In this document: positions 1 to 12,174 of the stretch, in pieces | How the letters are laid out: each line of letters begins with the position of its first letter | How positions within the stretch are numbered: the first letter of the stretch is position 1 | Assembly: GCA_950295325.1 (NCBI GenBank) | Contig: OX485803.1 | Location: 39,137,554-39,201,553, forward strand | Length of the DNA: 64,000 bases | Reading direction: 5' to 3' | Origin: Polytrichum commune | Lineage: Eukaryota; Streptophyta; Polytrichopsida; Polytrichales; Polytrichaceae | The notes under the pieces: model-generated | The model's input: only the letters and a program-made list of their open reading frames with translations | Database searches by the model: none | Told to the model about the DNA's origin: nothing | Position numbers and translations under genes: made by a program

Positions 1-2082
1 CATGAGAGGATGAGGAAGACCTGGCAGTTTTGTTGTTGCCAGAAATGTTGCGAGTGTAGACTTCAAACCAGAGTATTACGGTCTTTAAGATCTTTAACAT
101 CATTGATCAATGTTTCATCTCGATGTCAACTATTAACATCGAGAGATGAGAGGCACGCATTTTCTTATGATTTGCGTGAAAAGTGTGCCAGGTACTTATA
201 AATTAATGAGAATATGTTTAATGGCTATGCAACCAGTATGATAAGGCACAGAGATTTATGGCTTATAAACCAACACTTGTCCGGTTGCCACTGTAAGTGA
301 CCTCTTAGTGGTGTAATGTATGTAAATGGTACCATCGTGGTTGGACTATGAATGTGCTGCGTCTGCAGGCTGGTAAGATGTGATTCTAGAGCCTCTTTTG
401 AAACTGCTGTGTACTCTTTGATGATAGATGAGGATATCGGCGGCTTTGGAAAATTTATCCTGAGATGTACAATGAGGTCGGCTTTACTTTTTAACTGCAC
501 TGACATCTATTATTTTATGATTTATTGTGTTGTAGGGGTTCTGGTGTTTTTTACTCTTTATAGCAGTTGTTGTGCCTTCCTGTTTCTCATACTTGTCTTT
601 CTTGACTTTGTCTCATATTTAGTACATTGTAATATACTAAAAAATAATTGGGAAGGAGATGAAGACAGGAGAATAATCTCCACTTCGGCATGCGATTTTT
701 TACTCTTCAAATTTGTTATCTAGATTCTGGTATGCCAGGCACACATTGCCTAGAGCAAGTTTCCAATCTTGTCAGACTGTTCAAGGCAACTTTTCTGTTG
801 TGCTTCTTCCAGCAGGTGGTTGTTTCACTCATGATTCAGAAAGGGTTGAATGCATGGAAGTCAAACCGTCAAATGCGAAGGTTTCTCAGGACGACTTCCA
901 GAGGTTTAACATCTTTGGAGATATGAATGAAGTGATGATGGTTAAATTTAGGTAATTGTTTTGCAAGGTTGGCATCAAACAGCATTGCCCATTTTGATGA
1001 TTGATCAGGTTCGAGTTGCAGCAATCAGTCTGCCCCAATGTTACTAGTGTGCAGGTGATGTGCTTGGACCAGCGTGTGGCTGGGGAGTGGCTAGTTTCCT
1101 GGATCAACAAGGGGTTGTGCTCTGCTTCTCAGTTGGTCGAGACTGAAGTAGGTTAGTCTGATTTCCGTGTGATATTGTTTGTAAATATCCTCAAATTTCT
1201 TGGGATTCAGAATTGATGGGCAATATGGTCCCAAGCTATCAGAATGACTACATTCTAAAAATTCTAAGATTACATTTTTTGGGCAGGTCCTTTAGTTTCT
1301 GACCTCCTGTTGATCTTCCTCTCCCTCAACTTCCATGACATTGGAGTGAGTTCTGCTTTTCTTCAAGTATTAATGTCAGGCATCATTTTGATACTTTTGA
1401 AGGAGATACAGTGGGGTCACATGCGCAAAGTGTGGCGTTGGGTGCTCATGTGGGTGTTTTAGGAGAAGTTTGTGATCAAGTGTAGTTTTTAGAGGCTCTT
1501 GAGAGTCGCTTCCAAAAGAGTGGTTGACATGTAGGTCATGACATGACAGCAAATGCCTAAATTTATCATGAATTGGATTCGTTGTCACTGAGGCATGGCT
1601 AAGAGAACTCTGAAGTTTGCATAACGACAGTTTCTAACAGGTTGATTGATGATGGTCACATCTGTGCTCATACATCATCTTTCCCGCCTCTCATTGCTAT
1701 CCCTTGGAAGCACTTTACTTGATGAAAGCCATCATTGGCGAAGTGGTCAAATCAAAGACTCCTGAAGCTTGATTTCTGGGTTTGGTGACAACTGCGTTCG
1801 ATAGAGTTTTTCCTCGGACGGCCATGGTGGCGTACACTTTTGCTACAACTGTGAAGATGTTTTACCTTGCATTTGTCTTTGACGAAGAGCCAGGGCATCA
1901 GGTGTTTTTCTAATCAAGAAACCCCAACAGCAGACTCAATTATTGAGTTTGGTCTTGTTCAGATGACGCTGCTATGTACCCAAGACTCTCCACATGTATT
2001 CAGGTTGCCCACATATTCGACATCTTGGAGGGATAGAGTGTTGTAGCGGGGATCTCTTGATCTCTATCTTTCTCTGTCCTTG
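1..2082. other. Anonymous intergenic DNA
   Basis: No convincing gene. All frames are broken by stops at short spacing, the longest open stretches are under about 125 codons, and none shows a domain I recognise. Base composition is more balanced here than in the AT-rich DNA that follows. An unrecognised exon of a host gene extending in from the left cannot be excluded. Confidence 0.4.
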
Positions 2083-2097
2083 GAGCGTCCCCACCAG
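2083..2097 (+). repeat. Isolated Harbinger-like terminal repeat
   Basis: The 15 bases GAGCGTCCCCACCAG match exactly the left terminal repeat of the PIF/Harbinger element at 32.4 kb (bases 32402-32416). After these 15 bases the two sequences diverge. No matching inverted end is visible within several kb, so this is either the scar of a deleted or truncated relative, or chance. Confidence 0.4.
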
Positions 2098-2195
2098 ACC
2101 CCCCTGACGTCATCCAATAAATATTGTATAATATCGGTGTTTGCGAGGTTGCCATATGTGGATTCAAGAACCAAAAAAAAAATTCCAAAAATGAC

Positions 2196-2465
2196 ATATG
2201 TTCAAGAGAGATTGGATAGCATGCTCAAAACATGATATCCATTCTTAAATGCAATGTTCAGCATAATTGAGAGAAATCTGTCTAACCATTTAACGAGTCC
2301 CAAGAGTTTCCACTTTGATAATGAACGAAATATTCATGCGAGCTCCAAAAATCATGCAGACAGTGGCTATGGCCTCGATTGGAACTGCTAACCATCTTGC
2401 ACTAATCTCGTGTTGTTTCCATATCTCAGGAGAAGTGGGCTGCTAGTCGGAAATGCTGTCTATTT
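2196..2465 (+). repeat. Diverged dispersed repeat, copy 1
   Basis: About 260 bp that align in direct orientation with 3915-4165. Shared blocks include the stretches beginning at agagattggat, gcctcgatttgga (or gattggaa) and agaagtgggctg. The reading frame giving SGYGLD is kept in both copies, so the repeat may come from a coding sequence, but stops interrupt it and I do not recognise the protein. Confidence 0.5.
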
Positions 2466-2762
2466 CATGGATGGAGACATGATCCTCTGGTCCTCTTCTT
2501 CACCTAATCAATCGTGCGCATGTTAAAACGAGGCGATGGCAACCTCTGTTGATTTGTGGCAGACTTCTTCCTCCTCCACCACTGCTGCCACCTGACTCAG
2601 TGTCCGGGCAGAATTTTGAGCCTAATCGGCCGAGATCTTGGTAGTGTTCCACTTCCAACCAGTTGCATGTTGTGATTCTTCCGGTAATTCTCTGATAACT
2701 TGAGGTGTATTCCATATATTCCTCTAGAATGCTCGGTTAAATTTTTCCTCAAGTCTTGAACC

Positions 2763-3255
2763 TCAACCAGTTCGTTTGTAACTAAGTGGTGGGGTTCTCT
2801 TGAATACTTTTGCGTGCAACTGACTGACCGGGCTCGTTGAGAAGGAGAGCCTGGGGAAAATAATAATGTTGATGGTGATGCAAGTTAGGTGTGTGATTTG
2901 ACTTGACGTCTGAACCGAATCTGCGGCTGGGGCAAATAAAGAAAGAAAGAAAAAGAAAAAACTAACTAAATAAAAAAAGAGTAAGAGGGGGGGAGGTTGA
3001 CGTGAGACGTGCCTACTTGCAAAGCTACACTTCAACTTGGGGAAGCTTTTTTCACTTTTGCTCTTTCCTCCTCTTGACCGATTGAGGTGATGGGGAATTG
3101 TTGGAGGAAGCGACATGATTGATGGAGGGAAGGGAATGATCCATTCTCCTCCTCGCCTGTGTGTTGGTTGGGTCATGACAAGTGACAAGTGATAAGACAC
3201 TCACTCCCCACTTGGACACACGCCCGACCGACCCACCCACCCACCCACCCACCTT
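2763..3255. repeat. Low-complexity and microsatellite tract
   Basis: A purine-rich run around 2936-3000 (AAAG-type repeats, then GGGGGGG) is followed by a CCCA tetranucleotide array at about 3230-3255. The minus-strand open frames over it are compositionally biased and are not treated as genes. Such tracts can sit in promoters or 5' leaders, but no gene follows. Confidence 0.55.
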
Positions 3256-3914
3256 CCTTCATTTATTTCAATTCCGGTGGAAGGAGGTGCCTTTGGAAAA
3301 TGCCGATTGAATAAGGGTTTACTTGTGGCACCGTTAATTACTTGAAGAAAGAAGAAGAGTGATCACACATGTCACGAAACTAAAATGGACATGGATTTTA
3401 CTAATTCAAATTCTTTTCATGGACTCCTCCACCGACAATGTATAATTGATGTAGCCGATGGAAAATCCTTGGCTATGTTGTGATCTTCATGAGCAAATTA
3501 TGTACACTAATATGTGCAATTGGGTTGTCCCACCTGAAGTTATAGACATTCCACACTATTTTGAGTGCTTATGGCCATGATAACAAAATATAATTTGTTT
3601 TTGAAAATTGTGGTTGCTATATGGATGAGTGAATAAAGTTGCCCAAAGGCAACTAAACTGCACATTGATCAGTGTAGCTTAGTAGTTGATGTTACAATTG
3701 GTATTTCCCCTCGACGTCAGGGGGACATTGAAATATTTACCAAATTTTGGGCTTTGTATTGCCACCAAAAAGATGGTGCGCCTAGTTGCTTTATATTTTA
3801 GTTTGATTATAAGATGAGAACTAAGATAATGCGCCTAGTTCGATTAATGATCTTAATTGGACGCTTATCCCACACCTATATGTGAGTGATACGTGGTTGG
3901 GCATGGTTCCAAAA
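3256..3914. other. Intergenic DNA with weak repeat similarity
   Basis: No gene seen. The part at about 3515-3690 resembles 32098-32310 (both keep a block like gcattccacactatttgga), so it is probably another old dispersed repeat. Confidence 0.35.
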
Positions 3915-4165
3915 ACATGTGTTTAAAAAGAGATTGGATTGCATGTTCAAAATATGATAACTATTCTAGACCCAATGACCAACATAATTGGGAGGACTTA
4001 TATGACCATCTAATGAGCACAAAAATTTGCAGTTTGGTAATGAATAAGATATTCATACGAGCTCTGGAAATTATGAGGAAATTAGTAGCGGCTACGGCCT
4101 CGATTTGGATTTTGTCACCATCTCGTGTGTTTCATATCCTAGAAGAAGTGGGCTAGTTGCAACCA
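3915..4165 (+). repeat. Diverged dispersed repeat, copy 2
   Basis: Second copy of the repeat at 2196-2465, in direct orientation. An 87-codon open frame (3893-4156) runs through it, but the corresponding frame of the other copy is broken and the protein has no recognised domain. Confidence 0.5.
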
Positions 4166-4230
4166 TTTCAGACCCATGTACCTTATCAGTTTCACTCTAA
4201 GTAGGTTAGTCTCACGAAAGTGGGCAAGAA

Positions 4231-4448
4231 CTACACTTTTTTTTAGTCTAATTAGTGTGGGTTACCATTTGGAGTTATGCATTGCTATAACGTTTTAGTA
4301 AGAGTATCATTTCTTGCCCACATAACACATGTAGTTTGTATGCATACCGAAGAATATGATACAACTTAGTTGGTAAAATGTTGGTAAAACGTTATAGCAA
4401 CACGTGACTCCCAATGGTAACCCACACTAATAGGACAATTTGGTGTAG
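4231..4448. mobile_element. MITE of the CTACAC family (foldback)
   Basis: The two halves are inverted copies for about 60 bp. Each reads CTACAC inwards, then a variable T-rich stretch, then ATTAGTGTGGGTTACCATT and on to TTGCTATAACGTTTTA. The same termini and core recur at 27661-27886. The ends CTACAC and GTGTAG would fit a TA target duplication (C-TA-CAC / GTG-TA-G), as in Tc1/mariner-type MITEs, but that assignment is inference. It has no coding capacity. Confidence 0.75.
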
Positions 4449-4549
4449 ACCGGAACATAACATTAGTCAACAAATACTACAGGATGGATGGGGCCGGGAA
4501 TGGGATGGGTATTCTAAACTGTACCCTGCTCATTCTCTCTTACCAGCAA

Positions 4550-5555
4550 ATTCAACCTATTGAACTCGGGTAAAGCACTCTCACTAATGTTATTAGGATG
4601 GAATGACAGATAGTAGTTGAATAATGTTATAAACACTTAGGGCCACTTCACATGAGACTGAGAGCCCGTGACCATTACACTTCAAGCACTCTCATTAGAG
4701 GAAAAGGTGGAGCCGGTATGCTTGAGGGACCAATGGAGTATGTGAATGCAAGATGGATGTAAAGTCGACACAGATTCCTACATGGCATCAAATGGATCAT
4801 GTTTCATGGTCACTTGGATTATTTTCAAAAACCACCTCTTGGAGATAGGCCTAACAAAAAACCAGGAGACCATGGCACTTTGAATGCTCACAACCATTGG
4901 TTTATTCTATTTTATCATGTGTGAGGACCTGCATGAATAAAAATTCCTTGAAATAACATTTGGTTGAGGGTTTGGTCACATATGACTTCACGCTACTTTT
5001 GAGGATCCGTGACCACACTACATGATTTTGGAGGTGTGTTGGGACGGCCTTTGGACACTTTCTTTAGCGCTCTCACAATTTCATGGTCACGGCTCGTGGC
5101 TCGTGTGTGAAGTGGCCCTTATACAAACCCTCTAGATATGCCAAGAGTCAGAGTGCGACCCACTGACCCGCCCGTGCATGCATACCACATGACATATTGT
5201 TTACATTTTTGCTCTTATTATCTTACTTTTGAGTATTTTAATTCAATTTTCAACTTGTACTTGTGTGTTGTGTTGCTTTTTATCTTTAGTTAAAGTTTAA
5301 TGCATGTCATTTTAATAGTCTTGTACCTAGTAAAGGATGTGCACCTTAATATTGGATTAGTTAGTAGGTTTGTCTAGATTCTAGAAAAGTAAGAGTTTGA
5401 GACGGGCTTAAAGTGGTTGGTAATAATTATTTATAGTAGAAACCTTTATAGTTTGTTTACATAACATTATTCAGCTACTATCAACCGTTCCATTCTAATG
5501 ATGTCGGTGTTTTGTTTCACCCGAGTTTTCAACATGAATTAATCAATGCAATGCT
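4550..5555. repeat. Older inverted-repeat element split by a Tourist MITE
   Basis: The segment 4560-4637 is an imperfect inverted copy of 5440-5555; both contain ATAACATTATTCA, an ACTATC block, TTCCATyCTAAT and ACCCGAGTT. The Tourist-like MITE at 4640-5118 interrupts the left half. A further diverged copy of the right half lies at about 23590-23720. The outer ends are not defined. Confidence 0.45.
4640..5118. mobile_element. Tourist-like MITE, copy A
   Basis: Starts GGGCCACTTCACA and ends TGTGAAGTGGCCC, inverted repeats that extend inwards (AGAGCCCGTGACCAT against the ATGGTCACGGCTCG end). It is flanked on both sides by TTA (4637-4639 and 5119-5121), the target duplication typical of PIF/Harbinger-derived Tourist MITEs. 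About 479 bp, non-coding. Further copies lie at 12175, 18525 and 26254. Confidence 0.85.
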
Positions 5556-7209
5556 CCATTGTGAGAATCAATATATTATAATTCCAAATAGAATTTGGCT
5601 TATTCCGACTCCACCCAATGTTGAATAATGTTGTGTATAAGTTTTAAGCCTAAGTTTTTAGAATAAATGCACATATCTCTAGATCCATATAAGAATGACA
5701 TACGGATCTAGTTAGTTGAGAAGAATGTGTAGGAACTTGCATAACAATCTTCAACTAGAGGGTAGATTTTGGTGGGGTAAGCACTTAGCCTCATATGCTT
5801 ACATCAAATGAATTTATATTTCAATATTGGTTAAAGTCCACACTGATTTCAAAAATGAAGAGGGCATGTGATTACTATAAACATTAAACTCAACAGTTCA
5901 CACATCCAAAAACAATGACTATCAATGTGAATATTCAACAATGAACAATGAACTGTCATTTTCAAGCTAGGATCATGTTGTGAATAAACAATGGGGACTA
6001 TTAATGTTATCTACTTCTATATCATACACTATATCAAAAAGAAAATAAAGTCCATTTACGTTGGAAACTACCATAAGTAACAAGCTCATAATGACCTCCT
6101 CAAAAGAGCATTAAACCGGTACACATTGCTCTGATGCTCCTTGTTTAGTAAAGGTAGCCCTACCTTTGAGTTTTCTTAGGGTTTCTTTGATTTATTTGAG
6201 TAGTTACTTTCGCTACTTATAATTAATTATGTTGGTTTCTAGGACAAACTTAATGTCAAGTGGCGGTAAAGGTCCTAAGTTAGGCTAGAATAGAAAGTAA
6301 TTGTAGTTTGAAAAAGTACTATGAAATTTGCATTACCTTTTCAACACCTTTTTGAAGCAATTGTTTTTACTTACTTTCCCATTCATTTCATCTTGCTTTG
6401 TAACTTTTTCTCATCTTCTCAAAATACTATTGCGGGTACTCAATGGGTACACTGCTAGCATTGCTACTTAATGTTGTGATTCCACATGATTTCTTCTTTG
6501 GTTTGTTGGGAAAAAAACCAATTAGGAATATATGGGGTTGATGCTTACTTGGGCCTAATCTCTACCCCAATTTTCATTTTATTTATTTGGATTGTCAAAG
6601 TCAAGCACAACATCTAATTCATAGTAAGGCCGAGATCAAGAGAAATTGCCACTAATTATGGATTATTGTCACAAGATTAAGACATGAGCCACAATACAAA
6701 TTTGCTAAAAACAATTAAGGTTTGTATGCTCAAAACCAACGCTCAACCTAAACCTAACACTATGCACGACAATCGTACACTTAGGACCTCCATCACATAA
6801 TTGCAATAGAGAGTGTGAATTCTAGGCTTGGTGTTGATTTGGGGGATCTTTACCTTACACATTACATTAGTCTTCAAACCTTCTAACATATTCGTAATGT
6901 ATCTCAATAGACATGTCATTATCCTTGGTGTTTCTAGATGCATATCATTGAGAAATCTTTCTTTTCGAATATATTTTAGCCTTCTTTAGGTTTTCTATCA
7001 TTCTAAAACACAATTATTTCATCATAACATTACTTAGCGATGTGGGCCATTGGAATATAATAATCAGATTTTGAGAGCTCAATCAAAATTTGAGTCTCAC
7101 TACACATCTTTCCGAGCATCCAACTGCTCCATTATGAAGGCCCACTGAACAAGGACTAATAGTTCAACAATGTTATGACTACGAGCATAAGAATCCTAAA
7201 CAATGTCAT
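5122..7209. other. AT-rich intergenic DNA
   Basis: No gene, RNA or clear repeat boundary seen apart from the 5440-5555 arm described separately. Open frames are short and dense with stops. The sequence holds many scattered short A/T runs, and nothing in it supports a promoter call. Confidence 0.4.
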
Positions 7210-7990
7210 CTCGGGGAGTTCATTGCAATAATATTAGAAAACAACGTGCGGGAAAATATAGGGTAATTTATATTCACAAAAGGAAAAAACTTAGAATTTT
7301 CTTAGAAGTAATATAGGTGAGTATGTATGATAAAATTTGTATTATAAATAATATAGGCTTGATACAAATAACGCATATTTTTAAAATATTTGTAAAAATA
7401 AACCGTAGGATTTAAGGATCCTAGGTTTTTTTTGAAATAGGGTGTTCTTTGTGTTCAGAGGCAGGAAGATTTTGGATGAAAAACTAGGAGTTTTGGTTGG
7501 TATTGTGTCTATCTGCTTCAAGCATGATGTTGTAGTATTAACTCTATATCCTTCTACATTATTGCATGGACCCTATTTTTCTTGCTTTGTTGTTGGTGTT
7601 TAAATTGTTTTTTTTTTACACTCAATACCATTGTGTTTAATTGTGCGTGTAACTTGATTGAGGAACATGGGCTGATTTTGTTGTTTGAAACTATTTATGA
7701 ACACTCTTAATGTAAAACCTTGTTGTGCCTTGGATTTTGGTGACTTAGTACTTTGAATGCTCTTAAACCCTTTGAAGCAAAATCAAATAATTATAATGAA
7801 CATACCTAGCTTAAAATTAGAGCTTCATCAAATTTAAAAGTAATTATAGGGTCATTTTAAAAACAAGAAATTAGCAAATTATATAATAATATGGTACAAA
7901 AAATTAAGGATGGATAATTAAATACCCCTTGAATAAATACCCTTGTCACGCACGTGTATACATATATACATGTCTAGTGAACTCCCCGAG
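7210..7990. mobile_element. Non-autonomous DNA transposon, CTCGGGG family, copy 1
   Basis: Starts CTCGGGGAGTTCA and ends as its inverse, GTGAACTCCCCGAG. It is bordered by an exact 8-bp direct duplication AATGTCAT (7202-7209 and 7991-7998). The subterminal ACAACGTGCGG...ATAGGGT is shared with the copies at 26610 and 44725. About 781 bp, AT-rich inside, no open frame of note. An 8-bp duplication is usual for hAT elements, but the termini are not classic hAT, so the superfamily is left open. Confidence 0.85.
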
Positions 7991-8230
7991 AATGTCATGC
8001 ATCAGTAAAAGAAATATGCAAATCTATCACAACAGTAGATTTGTAGCTTTTTCCAATCACGTAAGACAATATCCTAGTGACGGGGGTTTATTGTCTAGGT
8101 TCCATATGCTTGTAGTGTTTACACAACCTATGTTGCTAGAGCACTTGCGAAATCTACTCTCCATCATTGATAACTTGGAATCACTTACCCATTCAGGTCC
8201 ACTAAACACGATATTCAATATCGCTTAATA

Positions 8231-8392
8231 TTTGGAACCACGCAGTGCTATATCTATAAATACTATAACACGTATTCTACCAACAAATGTCAAATTGGTT
8301 GTTTGAACATTATAGAACATCAACAACTTTTACTTGGTTACAAAATACATCATTTGGTAAAAACAAAAATCTAAATAGTAAGTGACACTAGA
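8231..8392 (-). mobile_element. Decayed MITE related to the 27950 element
   Basis: The stretch with accaacaaatg, ttggttgtttg and acattatagaacatcaa matches the reverse complement of the MITE interior at 27950-28173 and ends in the same AAGTGACACTAG end. The opposite terminus is degraded. Confidence 0.55.
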
Positions 8393-9647
8393 TTCTTTCT
8401 TTTTCTCAATTAAACTATCGAGGCAAGACCCTTTATGGCTACATGGCAAAAGAGTTAATGCTATATATGGGAATGTTCTCTATAAAGCTTAGTTTGCACA
8501 TCCGTTCCTCTTCCCAAAAATCTCATCTGCAAGTTGATACCTAACTTCTAAGCTTATGTATTTCTGAAACTTCAATGTGTCAGTGTTTGTGATTGACATT
8601 GTAAAGTCAAATGCCACTCACTTTTTCACTAACATGGGAGAGCTAGAGGAGGTCTCCTTGCTGTGTCAGTTGGGCACTAATTCAATTGTTTCAAAAACTA
8701 CTTTATTTTATTTCTAGACATTTTGAACATGCAGGTTCTATTTTCAAATATAAAGTAAATGCGTGGCACGTAAGGCAGGGTGCTAAACCTGTCACTTTAA
8801 GCACTCCAATATTAATATTATTAGTATTAGATTGAAAATAAAATAACTTATCTCTTGCTAGCAGTTGAAAGGGGATTCCAACGCACCAAAGTATGTCTTA
8901 TTTTAGACTCGTATGTAAAAGTTATGAAAGTTTAAAGTTTCATTGGTAGATTACCCAGATCCAACACAGGACATGATGTTCACATGATGGGTGAGTGTTC
9001 TCATGATCAATATGTATTTATTGATTGTGCAAGATTTCAAGGTGTTGGTTTTGAGTTGGGGTATCGGTTTTAGCGCCCTCTATCTACCTTAGATGCCGAA
9101 CTGGATTGATGATGTGGTATGGTATGAAAATGACACCCGATTTGTAAAACTATCTTTGCATCAAGATTCGAGACGATTGCAATAGAAAACCAGTTATGAA
9201 ATATTCACCTATTAAGGTGCTTATGTGGGCCATGAACGTATATATTTAGCTATGCAGCCACTCCTCATACTAGGATTTGGAATACACAATCACTACCAAC
9301 ATCATAACATCGCTCAGCATGAAGCTCTTGCACCGTGGAGTCGAGAATAATACAGGCCTAATACCCCTTCTATGTTTAAGAGGAATGTCTTACAAAATGA
9401 ACAAGTACTCAGCCTGAGTAGTGTTCATTTTGACTATGTGAACCAACAACTCTATGATTTTGAATTAGGTTTGTTATGTATTTCAAGGGTTTTTTTTAAA
9501 AATATATATATTCTTAGAGCCATTGGTCGGGGGACCACGTGAGGCGGGGTACATGTTCATCAAGTCACCGAAGGCACCAACCTCATTGGCTGAGAATCAA
9601 AAAGAAAAAAGAAAAAAAAGGAGGTATTGGTGGCAAGAAAGCACACC
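8393..9647. other. Intergenic DNA
   Basis: No gene recognised. All frames are short. A small open frame at 9523-9738 (+) has no domain and overlaps the foldback element that follows, so it is not called. Confidence 0.35.
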
Positions 9648-9794
9648 CATAACATTATTCATATCCATAACATTGTTTTGTCGGACTATAAATATTCCCA
9701 AGAATATTTTCCATATTCAATATGAATGTGGGGAATAATCCAGGGATCATTTTCAATCCCACAAAACATTGCTATGGATCTCAATAATGTTATG
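9648..9794. mobile_element. Small foldback MITE
   Basis: A 147-bp imperfect palindrome. CATAACATTATTCATATCC at the left pairs with the inverse of ggatctcaataatgttatg at the right, and an ACATTGTTTTGT block pairs with acaaaacattg. Non-coding. The target duplication is not resolved. Confidence 0.6.
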
Positions 9795-10029
9795 CTAGAA
9801 GGCAAGGTTCAAGGCTAAAAACTTAATCCTATGGCATGCCCTCCCTCTTTGAAAGGGAGCACATACCATAAGCTTAGCAATGTTATGATATGAGTCCTAG
9901 GCAATCGATTTGCATCATTGAAATAATTATGCAAATTTATCATCGTGGTGGGTTTACGTTTTTTAACGTGACACGGACCAATTCCCCATGAGACATGTGT
10001 ATATAGTGGATTAGAGAGAGATTATTAGC

Positions 10030-10340
10030 AAATCCAAATTGTGCATGTAGTCATTGAGAGTGTGCAGTGTTGCAAGTTCAAGGAGAGGGTCCTTGAATGT
10101 GTGTGAAAAGTTCCTAAGACTATCTTGTTCATTGTCAAAGTGAGGATTCTTTTTCCACTTAATGATCATATACGACCTGTCAATTTTGTTGACCAATGAA
10201 CCTAGAATGGTTAACAAATTTTGAGAAAGTAGTCCAATCTCTTCTAAACACATGTCTTTTTGGTGATAGTTTTCATATCCATGCCTAACCACACACCACT
10301 CAAATGAATGTGTATGTTTAGGATGAGCACTTGAACTAGG
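10030..10340 (+). repeat. Dispersed repeat D, copy 1
   Basis: Resembles 14475-14800, a fragment around 19330-19384 with 20053-20090, and 40600-40750. Common blocks are gcaaatccaaat, cttgttcattgtcaaagtga, ttaacaaattttgag and tttagatcca/ttcatatccatgc. A 117-codon minus-strand frame (10011-10364) runs through this copy but is not kept in the others, so it is not called as a gene. Confidence 0.55.
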
Positions 10341-10364
10341 GCCACTTACCTTGGGTTTTTCCAA

Positions 10365-11096
10365 GCAACCACTAACCTTGTTGAAGCTATAAATCTTGTG
10401 TTGAACAAGGTGCTACCCACATAAAGCTTTGTCTAGATACATTATTCATGATCGGTTGGTTGGAGATTCTTGTGCCCTAGTGTATGAAGGGAAATGGAAA
10501 CGGAAACGAGTGATGTAATTTGGCAATCTAAATTGGATGACAAACACATTCATGTCGGATTGTTGGTTCCAAACCAAATTTCTATTGATTGAGAATTAGA
10601 AACCACAACACATGTGCTTATAAACACAATAATGGTATTATAGTTAGGAAGTAGATACCATGTGGTCCTTTATATACTTTCAAATGTAATGAGCTTTGAA
10701 CTATAAACTTTTTAAGAAAGAGAAAAATATGGAATCGTATATAGTTACCCTTTATTATGATCTGTACCATATTAGAGGTAAGAACATATGGACAAGCTAC
10801 TAGAATTGTTGCACACAAGTAAGTCTTGTCCAATCTACTTCCACATATTTTCATTGTATTCTTTTGGTTTATGTAAGACCCTTCATTGAATAGCCTTCTA
10901 CGTAGATTAACAAAATGGAACTTGGAAACAACATAAAATATGATATGGAAGTCATTTGTGGAAGCCAATTTCATCCATTCGTGAAATTGACATCCACTCA
11001 ATTGAACATATCCATTCACGATTAAGTGTTGGGCCTAAAAATGCTAATTAAAACAAAGAGCTTTGCTCCAAGACATAGGCAACAACATGTCAAGTT
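10365..11096. other. Intergenic DNA with one long minus-strand frame
   Basis: An open frame of 133 codons lies on the minus strand at 10618-11019. I recognise no motif in it. It is AT-rich and hydrophobic, as expected of translated non-coding DNA, and is therefore not called as a gene. Confidence 0.3.
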
Positions 11097-11321
11097 ATGT
11101 GTGCTTATTGTGGGCACTCAATAAGTTCAAAGTTTGGCCATTGGATCAATGAGGTCAAGTGCCATTTCTGCAAACATCTTCAGATGAGGAAGTATGTTGA
11201 TGAGAAATGTGCGTTCAAAGTTGGTGTGCTCATGCGATGTCCTATTCCATGTTTCACACAAAGGTTGTGTTTTTTTAAGGGGGGGGGAGGATATTCCGAA
11301 GTTGTCAAGTGCTTGAATTGA
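11097..11321 (+). CDS. Short open frame with two CxxC pairs, doubtful
   Basis: A 74-codon frame that begins with CAYCGHS and, 17 residues further, KCHFCKH, so two CxxC pairs about 20 residues apart. This spacing could form a small zinc knuckle of the kind found at the N-termini of plant hAT or other transposases. After about residue 55 the frame enters a G-rich slippage-prone run (11278-11287) and its end is meaningless. I cannot assign a family, and it may be a chance frame or a fragment. Confidence 0.2.
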   Translation: MCAYCGHSISSKFGHWINEVKCHFCKHLQMRKYVDEKCAFKVGVLMRCPIPCFTQRLCFFKGGGGYSEVVKCLN

Positions 11322-11324
11322 CAT

Positions 11325-12171
11325 TTTTGTGTGCCTCCTCGGGTGTCTAACAATGCATAAGAAAATAGTACACCAAATTTAAACATAAATGTGTTACGTT
11401 TTTATATTTGCCTTTGAGACGCATATGGAAGTGGTCCAAAGGCGGTTGCAAAAGAAGACTCCACTCCTTCAATCAATAGTGGTTCCAAAGTGATTCCACT
11501 CCTTCAACTATTGGCATCAATGAATAAAAGTGCCTTGATCCGCTTTAAGGTTGCGTAACTATACCTATATTGGCACGATCACTTCTCATATGCACAAAAA
11601 TCAAGTTGCCAATTGATGTGTGCTCAAAGTCCAATTAAAACCCCAACGTAGCTAGCCACATGAGACAAGTGACCAAATAAAGTAAGCAAACTCTCTTAGC
11701 GAACCTACCTCACAAGAATCTTCATATGGAAGGCCCGCTATTGATTTGATGCACATGAACCATGTCGTTACAATGCATGCGTATCGAGCATGGTTGTTGT
11801 GGCTAGTGGCAACCCACCATTGCACACTAAAACCGATTGCCCACACTTCATTTTTTAGTGTGGACTAGTGGGTTGTCACTCCATTATACACATAATTTTT
11901 GGTGGTGGGGCTCAACTTATACATCATCGGCCCACAACATGAACGTCGGACTTCACAAGTGACACACATTATTTTCTAGTAACAACTTATCTTAATATCG
12001 TCGTCTTTATTGTTATAGGTCATATGATGTATCATGAATGTAGATCAATGTGGGTCGGTAACCTTGCAGGGTAAGTAAACTTGTGTTCAATGAAGGAGAA
12101 ATTACGATATGTGGCCAAACAAAAATAAACAAAAATGCGATGAGTGGCACAAACAACATCACATGTGGCAC
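11325..12171. other. Intergenic DNA
   Basis: Nothing recognised. A short direct echo of tgtgggc/gtgggttg words occurs but defines no repeat unit. Confidence 0.35.
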
Positions 12172-12174
12172 TAA

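Noticed and set aside
10618-11019. 133-codon minus-strand frame
   Set aside because: AT-rich translation without a motif, no splice partners, no repeat conservation; expected by chance in this composition.
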